Source: Ascaris suum
Taxonomy: Eukaryota > Nematoda > Chromadorea > Rhabditida > Ascarididae
NCBI GenBank assembly: GCA_013433145.1
Contig: CM024175.1
Coordinates: 11,230,914 to 11,294,913, forward strand
Length of the DNA stretch: 64,000 nucleotides
Reading direction: 5' to 3'
The position numbers and the translations under genes were made by a program. Positions 1 through 12,182 of this stretch are shown piece after piece. The first letter of the stretch is position 1; the number at the start of each line of letters is the position of its first letter. The notes beneath the pieces were generated by a model. It worked only from the letters and a program-made list of their open reading frames with translations, made no database searches and had not been told where the DNA came from.

Positions 1-3000
1 CATATTTCGAAACACAGTTTTTAATATCAGGTGATCGCCACATGAATCATCATCAATAAATACAGGATTTTTTTTTTCAATCGCATGTTTTAATGAGTGG
101 AATTTCAGGAAATCCCACTTCTATATAAATATTCGGTGTGTGGAAGATTTACGCTAAAGAGTTTTATGTTATTCTTAGTTTAATAACCAAGAAAAAAAAA
201 CGAATTTTAACTTGCTAGGGAAATTTGAAAGCTTTCATTGATACGAATTATGATGCTTGAACCATGGGAATCTTGGCTTAAAATGCATAAGGAATTTGTC
301 AAAGCGTATAGCAAATGCCAGGATAAATGAAGAAATATTTTACTGCAACACTTTTTTTTTGCTGTTCATTAGAGGGATGCATCTCTCATAACAATTGGAT
401 GCGTTACAATAGAATGCATCGTCGTTTTTGCGGACAACACAAGTTGACTATGAGTCGAACATCAAGCGAGTATTGACCTTACAATTGGCAAGTCCCCTCC
501 CTTCAGTCAACACAGCCTCATTCCCTTCAAAGAAACCCCCTCCCAAAGCTTTTGAGAAGAAATGAGGTTACGCGGTTCTCTTGTTTTGTTTTTTTTTTTT
601 GGTTGTGTAGTAAAATTTTACGGTAAACTTTTCTTTATTTTCAGATGCAATTTGAATATAATGAAACTTATTCATTTATTTATTTGCGATTATAAAGGTG
701 AGTAAAGTCGAGGTCAATAAGCTAAAGAAAATGTGAACAACGACAGCACCTTTTTATTTAAGTAAAATTCGCTAATATTTCAAGTACTTTAAGATGTATG
801 TATCATAAGTACTAGATAAATAACATAACAAGAACTTTAAAAGGCGAAGAACATATACGAAGAACGCACCAAAATGATAAGCAAATTATATGATAAAGTG
901 AAGAATATTATTTAAATTTTAACATCAGGAATTGACAAAAATTTGCATAAGAAAACATATTTGTAAAAATAGGTATAAGTTCGAGTGTGCATAATGTGCG
1001 AAATTACAATTGCTACGTCGACTATATAGGTCAAATAATTCCTTTGTAGTACCATCACTCTTGCGTGCATAATTTATTCGTTTGGCAATGAAACTAGGCT
1101 AAGCTGATCGATTCTTCAAACAGCTCATTCGATCAACAACCCTCAATAGCATTTGTACTACTATTCTCTCTAGAATTTGAATAAATTCCCATTCCGCTTA
1201 AGCATTGATAATCGATAAATGTTGACGATATGCAAATTTTGTATTAGCAATGCGATCGAATGTGTTTGAGAAATTTAAAAAAAAATTTTTTTTTTTTAAA
1301 CTTTCATTGAGAAAAGAATTATGCAAATTTCTTGTATCAGATAAACATAATCCACTTAAAATATGATATCCATTCAAGTGGATATTTGATATCTCAATAA
1401 AGATAAACTACGATATTGAATTAAATACTTTTAAATAAATAATGAAAATATTGAATTCAATAGTACAGATGTATCTCAAATTCAATAAAATTTCTGAAAC
1501 GATCAGTGAAAAAAAATATGCAAATTTCCAAAAGTAAAAATTTAAAAAAAAAAGCGATGGTCTAAGAATTTCAACTCGTAGAATGACATTCAATATCTCC
1601 TGGAAATATTGCATCTATTTCTCATAATGGCATACCCTTTGAAATTAGTTGAAAAGTTCCTATAGGAAAATTCCTATAGGAATATGCACTCAAATTCCTA
1701 TAGGAATATGCACTACATTTACTCTACTCTACTATCAAAATGAAAATTCCTATAGGAATATGCACTCAAATTCCAATGCGAATATATTAATGAAAAAAAA
1801 ACATCTTCATTGTTAAATTCCTATTTTCTTCATTAGAAAGCATTTTTCGTGTGAAGAGTTACTCTCAATTTTGACGAGTGATAAGGAATTTTTTTTTTTT
1901 TGAGGCATCTTTCAAATTAAATTAACTTCGTTAGAAATTTATCAAAAAATAGAAATTATATTATAGAATATCTTCCATTGAATTTATACATTAGGGGTGA
2001 TTTAGCGCTAAAAATATAACGGAACTCTTCCCGTATATTTCATTTTATTATTTCGTCGGAAGATAAACCTTTCAAATAAACAGTGGATTTCACTCTTGTT
2101 TAATATTCTTGAGTATTTATTCATTTCTATGATGCATTTAATTGGTCAATTTAAATAGCGATTCCATCAATGCATACTTAAAGATATTGAAATGAATAGA
2201 ATCGAAAGAAATAGTGAAAACGATACTTTTTTTGGCAATTTATGCCAATCTTTATGATTTCTGTGATGCAAAAAAAAAATTTTCCTTTTCTGGGAAAATC
2301 ACCATACAGATAACGAAATCGTCGGGAAAATTCACATAATTTTGAGAGAAAAAGCAAACTTTGAATGGCGCATTATCATCTTTTTTCATTGATTTGGGCA
2401 ATTTCAATTATTCAGCAACTCTTTAAAGGGCTCATTTCTCCTTGTTTTTTTTTCTTGACGATCACCATTTAAGTGAAAGTATATACTAAGAATAGATGAA
2501 GATCATTTAACGGACGGTATACTTAGTAATGATGAATGTGGACGGCGATGAACACCTATCCAAGGTTATATTGTCAAGGATTTTTTTTTGTCGTAAAATC
2601 TTCGGGATATAGCAATACAGAATGCATATTGAACGCGAATTTTTGAACGATCAAATCCTCATTAAAGCAAATGGATTATTTCAGAGTTTATTTCGACTAT
2701 CTCTTCTCTGGATGCCTTCTCTAAAGGACAAATGGATAATCCTGAAATGATGTACGGCAAAACAGTAGGTTTGCATGAATATAAATTTGCATGAATACAG
2801 ATTCCATTGTGCTTGGGAATTTATCTCGATAAATATTGTAGTGTTTTATATAGTACCTTATTTTCCTATCTAAACTATCTCTTCATATCGCATATAGAGA
2901 GAGGATTAGTTAAATTTTTTCTAAGATTTTACTACAGCGATATTTTCGCATCATAACGGATTATTACCATACAATTATTTTTGTCGACGATGTGAGGCCT

Positions 3001-3383
3001 TTCTAGAATTTACTGTTTACTTATATTGATTTTAAAACCAAATTTCATAAAATGTCGCATTATTTCTTATAAACACACTTTTTTTTGCTATCTGTATTAG
3101 TTACTTCAAATTTATCCATTCAGATCAACAGATCCATATTTACGATAGTCTGATGATATCCGATTTCTTCAACACTATCACCCATTGATGCAAAAACTCA
3201 AATCGAGTATTTTAAAACGATTTACCTGAGAAAACAAATACATAATTAACAAAAGTGAGCAAAATTGTTTCCTATTCAGTGGTCAAGCTTCTCAACTAGT
3301 CAACGAGAAATTAACTTAAAACAAAATAGTACTGTAAATAAATACTGGATATCAATAAACATTTCCAATCATCGAGTCCACAG
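1..3383. other. AT-rich intergenic region, no gene seen
   Basis: This stretch lies downstream of the ketohexokinase stop codon. Short reading frames exist on both strands, but none has exon-like splice borders, recognisable motifs or raised GC. It is dominated by A/T homopolymers. The only structured element noted is the palindromic repeat array near 1657-1782. The ketohexokinase 3' UTR should lie here just below 3384, but I saw no convincing AATAAA signal on the minus strand close to the stop. Confidence 0.6.
1657..1782. repeat. Interspersed 24-bp repeat with palindromic core
   Basis: The 12-bp perfect palindrome TTCCTATAGGAA occurs at about 1657-1668, 1671-1682, 1695-1706 and 1747-1758, with a degenerate fifth copy at about 1771-1782. 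Most copies are followed by ATATGCACT and preceded by CAAA or GAAAA, giving a unit of about 24 bp. A unique spacer of about 30 bp separates the third and fourth copies. No adjacent gene is known on this side. Confidence 0.8.
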
Positions 3384-6300
3384 TTAAGTAATATCAAGTT
3401 GAAGCAATCCTCTCTTAGCCACTTTCTTACCTGTAATGCGGCATGCATATTTAAGTGTGTATTCAAGATCGTAACCTTCGTTAAGAAAATGTATACAACA
3501 TGCAATAAAGCAATCACCAGCAGCTAATGTATCAACAGCGAATCCACCTTCTTTGAAAGCTTCCACCGATATCATTTTATCGCCGAATACACGACCAGCA
3601 GCACCCTTCAAATCAACTTCATTAGCATATAAATAAAATATGCAAATGTAGTAACTTTTCAGGAATTTTACACTTAAGGAATACCTTCCAACAGCCTATA
3701 AGTCCAAACAGCAGGCGATAAGAAATGTTTTCATTAGATTCGAGTACCACACCGATGCTACTCCATAGATTGCATATCCACGCTACAGTGGAAAATTATT
3801 CGAGAAAAAACATAAAAGGGATAAAAGACCGGTTTATTAAATGAACAAAGTATATCTGGTGGAAAAAATCCGAGTTTTCAGATTTTAACACCTATAGAAT
3901 ATTTTTGCAAAAATTTATAAAAATGTCGAAAAAAATTTCTTTGTAAGCGTATCAATACGACAAACAAAATCTGAGACAATATGATATAGAATATTTGTTC
4001 CATTCGTATGAATACCTAATGTGGTTCGATTGTCGTCCTAACCAAATGATCAAATGACTTCGCAAAGATTTTCTTAGCGGTAAAAGATGCTCAATTAGAC
4101 GATATTTTGATATTTCCATTGTGGCGCAAGTGTCCAACTGTGATATTTTCATCGTAATACAAGCATTTAAGCATCCCAATCATGGGCAAGAACGCTCCTA
4201 ATAATTTTAATTTATTCCCTTCATGGATAATGTGATTTGTGGATATTATATGGTTTATATGGATTTGTGGATTAAATTACATGTGTTCAATAATAATGTG
4301 GATTTTATAGGAAAATGAACAAATTCCGTTCTTTAATTAAATCAGATTTAAACGCTCATAAAATGATGAACCTTTTCGGCCCAAGGGCAAATAATCGTAG
4401 AATGGGTTACACCAAAGAGTTTCCCAATGCCATCCACAGCGCTCTCCTTATCTGTGAATCCTTTGTATCTGCAATCGTAGTTATTAAAAAAGATTCCAAT
4501 AATAACACTACGCTATGTACTCCGAATGTATCCGAGGAGTGCGAACGAGGATGATAGAAAGACAAAGAGAGGAAGAAAAAAGAATTAAATATGCACTATA
4601 AACGTGCGAGAAGAATTTCAAAGGAACTCTCAGCAAAAATCTCCACAGAATGCTTAGAAGATTTTAGTTGCTCCTTGTTTCTTTCTCTCATCAAACGTTC
4701 TAGCAGAAAATTTATCAATATGGTCACTTATTAATCGAGAATAACGTAAAACATGAAAGTACAATTAAGAGAAACATAAAAATTCAACCCGTTTGAAATG
4801 CAAAACCTCCTATGCAAAAAGATCTTCGGAAAAGCAATTGTCAGCAACTTCTTCTTAAATTGCAAAGTGCAAATCAAGTAAAATGCTAAAGGGTAAATAG
4901 GACGTGCCGTGCTGCGAACGAAATCCAAAGTTCCTGATTCAGTTCGGGAACAAGATATTTTGAAAAATCTTATACCTTGCAAAATCTTTCGAAACGAACA
5001 CCACATCAACAAGTGGAATAGCTCGTTCTATAGTCGGGAATGGACGTACTTTCTCACATTCTATCGATATACGAGGAAAAGATGCATTTCCTCTTTGTTC
5101 GAGTATATATTCGATCATTTGAAACACTTCATCACAATTACGTCCTAAATTTTATATTTTTAATTTCAATTATTGAATTCCTTTTCTATCTTTTAAGTAA
5201 ATAATTAATGAATTTAATTTCAATTTTTTAAATAATATTCATAATCCCTCAGATTTTACATTTTCATTCCCTTCAATTTCGACCATCAACCACTGATATG
5301 CCGTAATATTTGGCTTCATAAAGAAGCAACCAATATTTATTGCTTTGACGATCACTGAATTTGATAAGAATTTATTAATAATACAGAGGTAACGCCATGC
5401 GTACGTTACTTGCTTCCAGTTGGCAGGAAAATATATCCGAGAGAAGCTCTCTGATTTTTTCCGTCTCCCCTCTTACCCTATCTAATCATCAAAAAACTCT
5501 TTGATGAGAAGATAGGGTGAGAGGGAAGGAAACTGAGAAAGGGATGGTAGGAGGGGGGGGGGGGGGGGGGGAAAGAGGGAGAGAGAGAGAGGGAGAAGAA
5601 AGCAGACGGAAGAAACATTGAATAGCCTTTGCAATCGTTAATTCAATATAATGTCTCATTTGTAGGAAATTATGATTTTAGCATAAATCTTCATTCTAAT
5701 TTTGAAATAAAACATCAAAAATAAAAAAAAAAAATAAAACAATTGATGATATTTTAACAATTGTAAATATATTCTATGATGAGATTTTTGTGAAATATAT
5801 AAAATCAATGATTTCATAGCCATCGAATTTTTTTTTCTTTTTTTTTTTTTAATTGATGACCACTTTCTCATTAATTGTATTATTGCTAATAATCTATTCC
5901 CTTAAATGCTGAAAACTAATATTTACCAGCTTCTTTTCAATAATCAATGCGGTTAATAATCCATTTCGTTCTTTTGCTAATAATCCATAGCTAATAGACA
6001 ATTTTATTTCATCTAGTTGATCCTTAAATATTGAAATTAATAGGAAAAATTGATATTCAACAGGTAAAAGAACACCTCAAAACCAAAAAAAAAAACAATT
6101 TTTTCGGCCATCTGCGTAAACACGAATTCTTTTGTGATGTTATTCGTCGTCTATCCCACCATTCACCTCTCGAAAGGTGAATTACGACAACATTGTGCAG
6201 GAATCTTTTGTGTATAAGATGCTCTTAGTCATATAAATATGTGCATTAAGCATTCTGCCTTATAAATATAAGCTGTCATATGAGTAGAACAAGCTTACCA

Positions 6301-9300
6301 TCAAACAGCAATTTTAAAAAAGGCGATATAATTCTCAAAGAAAAAAAAACAAAAAAAAATGGTCGGAACGCTATTAAAATTCAGCTATCATATATCAAGC
6401 ATTTAGCATGTTGATGTTAAATAAGAAATTCTAGAATAACTTACATATTTGTATCAATAAAACAAACCTTCGAAATGAATCCATGAAAAATCTGATATAT
6501 TTGGAAAGGCGGCTTTAAATTCTTCAAAATTTACTTCATCTAGTTGTCCCCTAAATCCAGAAATCAATAGGAAAATTTAACACTTAATAGGTGAAAACAT
6601 CTAAAGATCTAGAAAATCATAGAAAATTTAAAGATAGAAACATAAAAGCTGAACGAAATTAGCTAACGAAATAGAATTAAAAATAATGTTGGAATATTGT
6701 AATCGAAAATGGAAGTAACGTTTAATTCAAACATCAATTCAATCACAGGTAAAATACAACAACTTTAATAATAAATTGAAGACTTATATATAAAAGTCGA
6801 TTTGAGGATAGAAATGAAAAAGCTGATGAAATAAACATTTAACGGGAAAACTTGTAAAACCAATTTTAAAAAACAAACGATCGATACAATTTTTTTCTTT
6901 GGAGGGATGGAGGGGGGGGGGGGGGGGGAGAGGGATATCAGCGATCAATGTTTTCGATTTGTGCGCAAAAACAATCAACGCGATGAAATATGAAATATAT
7001 TCGATTAGGCAAATTAATCATTCAATGGTGATTTTTTAATTAATGATTAAATTTGTTTAATATATCAATCATTTCTGTTCAGCGCTAAATTTTACTAAAT
7101 AAAAGACTTTAGATTGATTCAAAAAATAATTTCACTATCATTTCGACATTTTTTTTTTTTGCATACATATTTAAAAAAAAAAAAAACTAAATTTCGGATA
7201 TCAAACTTTTAATCAATACTATAAATCATTATTGACAAAACTCAATAGTAATCACTATAGAGATAGAATTTCACCTATAGTGTAGAATGGTTCGAGTACT
7301 AGAAGATTCATTAACAATTATCGTCGATAATGGCATCTCACAATTCTTGCGAAATACACAACGATTAGGCGATATCGCATTCTTCTTCAATAATCTATAA
7401 AAGCAAACTGATATATTAAACAAAATTCCTCTAATTAAAAATATAAAATTGATGCTTAAATATCTTTATATTGGATAATATGTTATAGATTCTATGTTAC
7501 ATTATTACTGTATTTTAAATTACAAATATTTCCATAACTCTATAAAGTTATAAAGCTAGAAATGTCACAAATGATAAATATTATATTTATTTACGAAATT
7601 ATTATTTGAATGTATTTCATAGTATCTAAATGTTCTAATAATTGGTCAAAATATTCTTTTTGGGATTTTTTTTTTTTGCATTGCATTGCAGCTTCGATAG
7701 AGTCCCCGAATGCTTGAGGGAATTCGAGTTGAGACATGAATGGCAACTAAGAAGACAAACTCCCTTCTGATATAATATTACCTTCTGATATTTTACTATC
7801 TTTCAAAATGAATTTAATTAAAATATTCGATTAAAAAACATGAAAATTATTTAAATATACAAAAGTAAATTATAGAGGAATAAAAAATTTTTAAAAAAAA
7901 TTCTTCAATATTAACCATAATAGAAAATATTCGATCATATAAATCAATAAAGATGAAACATACAAAAATAATTTACGATAATTTTCAATATATTCATCGT
8001 CGGATTGCATCTGTTACTTTGAGCGATTCGTCAGCGAATTTAAACTTGCAAAAGCCAATGAAATTTACACCTCTATATCAATGATTGACCTACTTTTTTA
8101 AAATCCCCCGCTTATCATAAATAGCGTCTTCTCTATATAATACAGAAGATATTTAGTCAATAAATCATATGAGAAAGGTAACTGCTCCAAATCTGTTTGT
8201 TAGAAAGGTGAATTGAAGGTGATCGTTGAGAGTTTCTAATAATAGTGAAAATCGTCGAGCAATATGTCAATTAAAAATAGCCTAATTGAATACAAGACTT
8301 ACTGATAAACGATCGGATTATCGACTGGTAATGCAGAAAATAAAACTGTATTTGAGTTAAGTTGATTGAGTACGGTCACATTATTTGCTGCATTGCCACC
8401 AATTGACCAAATCTGAACGAAAAATTTTTACTTATTTACTCGATGAGTAAAGCTTATATATGCAAATTTCTCAAGTTGTAATTAATTTATGCAAATTTCA
8501 GCGCATTATGTAAATAAAAGGAATTGATAAAGATTAATTTTTTTTTTCATTTTCATGACGGATGGAGTCATTCATATCAGTCAATTGGCAAATAGATGAG
8601 TAAATTGGAAAGCATATTTACCCATTGGTTTGCTCTAAATATTTCAGAGTATTTAAGAAATGATTTACGCTAAATAAGTATATTTATATGGAAAAATAGG
8701 CATATCATCATTTCGTTCTCTTTGATCCAAGAGTGTAAAAACGATTGCGGAGGGAAATTAATTCTAAAATTGCCGCATTTTTTTCGACCGTTAACTTAGC
8801 ACTTTCCGATTATTTTTTATCTTCTTCTTCCGTTTAAATGAAACGAAAATTAATTTTTTTTTTAAAGTATATTTCTTATTGAAAATTTCGATTTAATGAA
8901 ATTTTTTGAAGCAAAAAAAAAAAAAAAATTAAATTTATATATTGAAGAAAATTTCTACGAATAATCATATAAATATTGACTATAGCTAGATTCTGTTGAT
9001 AATTACGGATAATATATCCAATATCGTCGGAATTTTTTGCAAGTAAAGCAATAAATTTGTGAAGATTATTTGCATTTGCTTTTTTTTTTTTCTTTTTTTG
9101 AAATTGTTTTATTCCAAAATTGTTGAAAAAAAAATTGATAATATTTTATAGAGGCCCATATCATTAGATAATTTTCAGAAATAGCCGCTTCTTGAGGTCA
9201 ATGGTCAAGAAATCAGCTCTTAAGGAGAGGGAAATGACCATACAAAGGCTTAAAAAAAAAAGTTCTTACTATTTGATCCTCAATCATCATGTTTACCTAA

Positions 9301-9827
9301 GAAGAGTGGAAGGAGCATTCATAACATTATCTCCCCTATTACCCCATTATCCATCAATTTTACTCTTTGAATTTCATTTAGATCAACTCTAACATAATGA
9401 AAATATTATTGAAAAGTTCCCATTAGAAATGTACAACTAAAATGCTGAGAAAATTTTTACAATTCAACGAGTTGAATATATTTTTTAACAAAAGATTAAA
9501 AATCAAAAAATATCGCCTAATTAAAGTCATCTAAATTTTATATCTTTTTTTTAAATATATTGAAAAATGGAAATTCAGAAATATCCGTCATGAAGATTTT
9601 TTTTTTGGAATTAAAATTGAAAAACTTGAAGAAAAAAAAAAGTAATCGGACCTGATTTAGCGCATTTATATTGGATCATATAAAAGGTTATCGGGAGTGT
9701 TCAATATTTTATAAACGAAAGTTACCTGTTTCGTAACTCGATTATCACTGTCTTCGATTGGATACTTGTCCATATAGTTGATGATATCAATACATGTCAA
9801 TCCAACGACAAGAATTGTTTTAGGCAT
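3384..9827 (-). CDS. KHK: Ketohexokinase (fructokinase), seven exons, 300 aa
   Basis: PfkB-family sugar kinase that phosphorylates fructose to fructose-1-phosphate in the cytosol. Exons on the minus strand: 9827-9726, 8412-8303, 7394-7275, 6550-6468, 5144-4976, 4468-4372 and 3605-3384. All phases join to 300 residues (human 298). Visible motifs: VVGLTCIDII with Asp14, GGNAANN at 39-45 (sugar site), VNESSSTRTIL, WIHFEGRN, the VVFVSKDFA block, CPWAEKGAAG near 220-231, and the second PfkB signature DTLAAGD ending in the catalytic base Asp258, the same number as in human KHK. Exon 3 resembles the KHK-A form of the human alternative exon more than KHK-C. Family members usually have GAGD; here the first Gly is Ala. 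The ATG follows an AG acceptor by 9 nt. It is divergent from the Nup62 gene. Identification is firm; individual exon edges are probable. Confidence 0.93.
5552..5600. repeat. G-run of about 19 followed by GA-rich tract
   Basis: An uninterrupted G tract lies at about 5553-5571, followed by a purine-only AG-rich tract. It sits in an intron of the minus-strand KHK gene, so the transcript carries C and CT-rich sequence. A second G tract lies in the same gene at about 6912-6928. Confidence 0.9.
5995..6095 (-). pseudogene. Decayed copy of the KHK exon 4 acceptor region
   Basis: Inside KHK intron 4 (6467-5145), about 500 bp downstream of exon 4, the sequence resembles the intron 3/exon 4 junction at about 6515-6610. 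Shared blocks on the minus strand include TTTTCCTATT, a branch-to-acceptor stretch, and CAACTAGATGAA followed by an A-rich coding start. In this copy the acceptor reads TTTAAGGATCAACTAG, where the real one reads TTTAGGGGACAACTAG. Splicing at its AG in the phase set by exon 3 would meet a stop within three codons. Similarity fades after about 20 coding bases, so this is a partial, non-functional duplicate. Confidence 0.6.
6911..6930. repeat. Homopolymeric G tract
   Basis: A run of about 17 G lies in KHK intron 3. Similar tracts recur near 5553, 10084, 31012 and 32934. Confidence 0.9.
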
Positions 9828-9836
9828 CGACGAAAG

Positions 9837-9838
9837 CT
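9837..9838 (-). promoter_or_regulatory. Splice acceptor just upstream of the KHK start codon
   Basis: Read on the minus strand, TTTATCTTTAG ends 9 nt before the ATG at 9827. This is either a spliced-leader trans-splice site or the 3' end of a 5' UTR intron. It also supports the start chosen for the gene. Confidence 0.5.
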
Positions 9839-10083
9839 AAAGATAAACTGCATATGTGTAGATTGAACGTATAGAGATGATGTTCACTTCAATGAAAGAA
9901 ACAATGAGTGTGGCAGAAAAAATGGTGTGGTCAAGAAGGGGAATTTTTCAGGGGCTGCCACCGTCTTATTTTCCGGTACTACCTTCGAAGAGAACTGAAA
10001 AATTTTCCTCCTAGGTGTGTAGAAAAAATGTGGGCTTGATGGTGATAGGGGCCTTACAGTGACCCAGATATGCTGGGTTGGGT

Positions 10084-10101
10084 GGGGGGGGGGGGGGGGG
10101 G
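10084..10101. repeat. Homopolymeric G tract in divergent promoter region
   Basis: About 18 consecutive G follow a GGGTTGGGTGG context. It lies 260 bp upstream of the KHK start. Confidence 0.9.
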
Positions 10102-12180
10102 AGGGACCTTATGACCTTTTGAATATTTTTAACAGGTGGAATGCACCACCGAGAATGCAACGTTACTGAAAATTACTTCAGCATAAATGGTTGACATGAT
10201 TGAAGAGAAGCACAACAACCCCACCTCAGCTTCTCCGGGCAACATTCGATGGCTAACGTGCTCTAGAAATTCCTGATGTCCGCAACAACCGAACTCTGCA
10301 ACGGTTGGTTCGATAGAATTGTGGTCGTGAAGGTAAATCCATGTTTTACCCACAATGAACAAAATGGCGCGATTTTTTAAAATCATTGCGATAGTCATTT
10401 AGGCGCAGAATGCAACGACTGCGAAAAATTTTTTTTGAGGGCGTAGAAGAAGCGGACAAATTAAGGAGTGGTCATTCCGCTATCAACGAAAGTTCAAGTG
10501 CAATTTCTGGAGTTTGAATATCCGGAAAGGAGCATTTTTCCGGCGGAAAACGAATTTCGAAGAAGAGCATTTTCCGCTCTCGTGATTAATCTATTTTTGA
10601 GTATTTGTGACCAGTTATGAGAGAGCCTAGTATCCAGTTCGGTGGTGGATTATTTTTGGTTTTTTGGTCCATTCGAACGTTTTTTTTTTTTATTTGGATG
10701 CATAGATGTCGTTTTGTTGGGAATGCAGTAATGTCGTTTGGTTTGTCGATTTTAGCAACGAGACAAATAGTGTCGATGATTTGCCGTTTTTTTCGTTTAT
10801 CGGTAAATTATGGGGAAAGAAAGGTATGCAGGTATTTGTGAGCATACTGATTTCTCGAGAAAAGTTACTTCGTCGGTGAAGTTTCATGAGTTGGAAAGCT
10901 GCGTGACATTTTCGGTTTAAACCTTGTTTCGTTCATGAACGTAAAAGAGGTTGGGAACAGGTTTAAACCTTGACAACATGACAGATTAAAACAAGCCCAG
11001 ATCGTCGCATTGGTTTTAACCGGGAAGAGGTCAAGTTTATGCCATGCCGTTATGCGTTTTTTGATGCCGGAAAAAACCTCTGCATGTGCTGTGCATCTCT
11101 ATCGCATCTTCATTCATTCCAGCTTTTTTATCCATTCTATGCATGATATGAAATTTATAGCTAATATAAGGCAGAGTTTCTCCCTCAATAGACTCTCCTT
11201 GACTTTTCATTTATTTCAGAAATTGTAAGCGAATTAGATCCGGAGCTTTTAAGTGGAAAAAACCGGAGCCGTAAGATGCAACTTGTATTGATGTCACGAT
11301 TGGCTCAATTTTAAAGGCCTTAACAAAAAAAAAAAACTTCATTCAAACCAAACGATATCCAATCATTGTTGCTAAGACGTACCGGAAAATGATCTCATGA
11401 CTCATTTGCATAATTTTCCCACATTTCCTTAAACTTTTATATCTTTTGCTTCGTGGAAATATTCTCAGTGATTTCAATTTTGCTCAAAGAAACCATCGAT
11501 TACCCGTAAAAAGTTCCCACATGATTAGATCTGTCCTCATCTCTTTATAAATTTTTCGTTGAGAATCGATAATCGATCATTTTTTTTTAATGGAATCGCC
11601 TTTCATGAATGAAATTTTTTCGTTTATTGTTTTCATGATTTTAATTTTTTTTTTTTTTTAAAGAAAGAATTAACACATTTATCAAATATTCGATATTATA
11701 GCAATTGAATATTCCCCACAAAAAAAAAGAAGAAGAAAATATTGTTTGATTCATACTAAATTCCGTTATGAATGTTTTCTTAGACGAATGCTTGAGATTT
11801 CTTTTTATTATAATTGATATTTATAATCTCGAAAGATTCTTCTGAAATCCGATTGACATTCGCAGAATTCCAATATTGCTTAAAAAATCGTCGAAATTTA
11901 ATGAATTTTATTCACCGTACATTGCAGCATAAATAGTATATTGAGCACTATTGAAAAGCATTAATCATCTATTGTCCACCTATTGTGGGATAATAGTCTC
12001 TTCTCTGGGTGTTCTTATTTGGTTTCGGCTATCAGATCATTGAAGAATGTGAAATATAGCTTTGCGAACATTTTGATATTTCGTACTTTTCATGCGCACA
12101 TGCATTTTATATGTTTTCCACTTTCAGAGATCAAAATATAATTAAATAAAATAAAAAGCGCATTTTTTAAAGGTAACTTT

Positions 12181-12182
12181 AG
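12181..12182 (+). promoter_or_regulatory. Splice acceptor abutting the NUP62 start codon
   Basis: The sequence GGTAACTTTAG ends directly at the ATG at 12183, so a leader would be joined with no spacer. An alternative acceptor ends at about 12127. Either fits trans-splicing or 5' UTR splicing. Confidence 0.4.

Larger units (their letters stand above)
9828..12182. other. Divergent upstream region between KHK and NUP62
   Basis: The 2.4 kb between two head-to-head genes should hold the promoters of both. No TATA box or other core motif could be assigned. A G tract of about 18 lies at 10084-10101. The interval from about 10130 to 11100 is less AT-rich than its surroundings and has short open frames on both strands, none with recognisable domains. 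An AG acceptor (ACTTTCAG ending at about 12127) lies 56 nt before the NUP62 ATG, so a 5' UTR intron for NUP62 is possible. Confidence 0.5.

Noticed and set aside
10129..10398. Minus-strand 89-codon frame with LHDHNS, superficially like a mariner HDNARPH motif
   Set aside because: The following residues do not match transposase blocks, no second catalytic motif is seen, and no inverted repeats were found.
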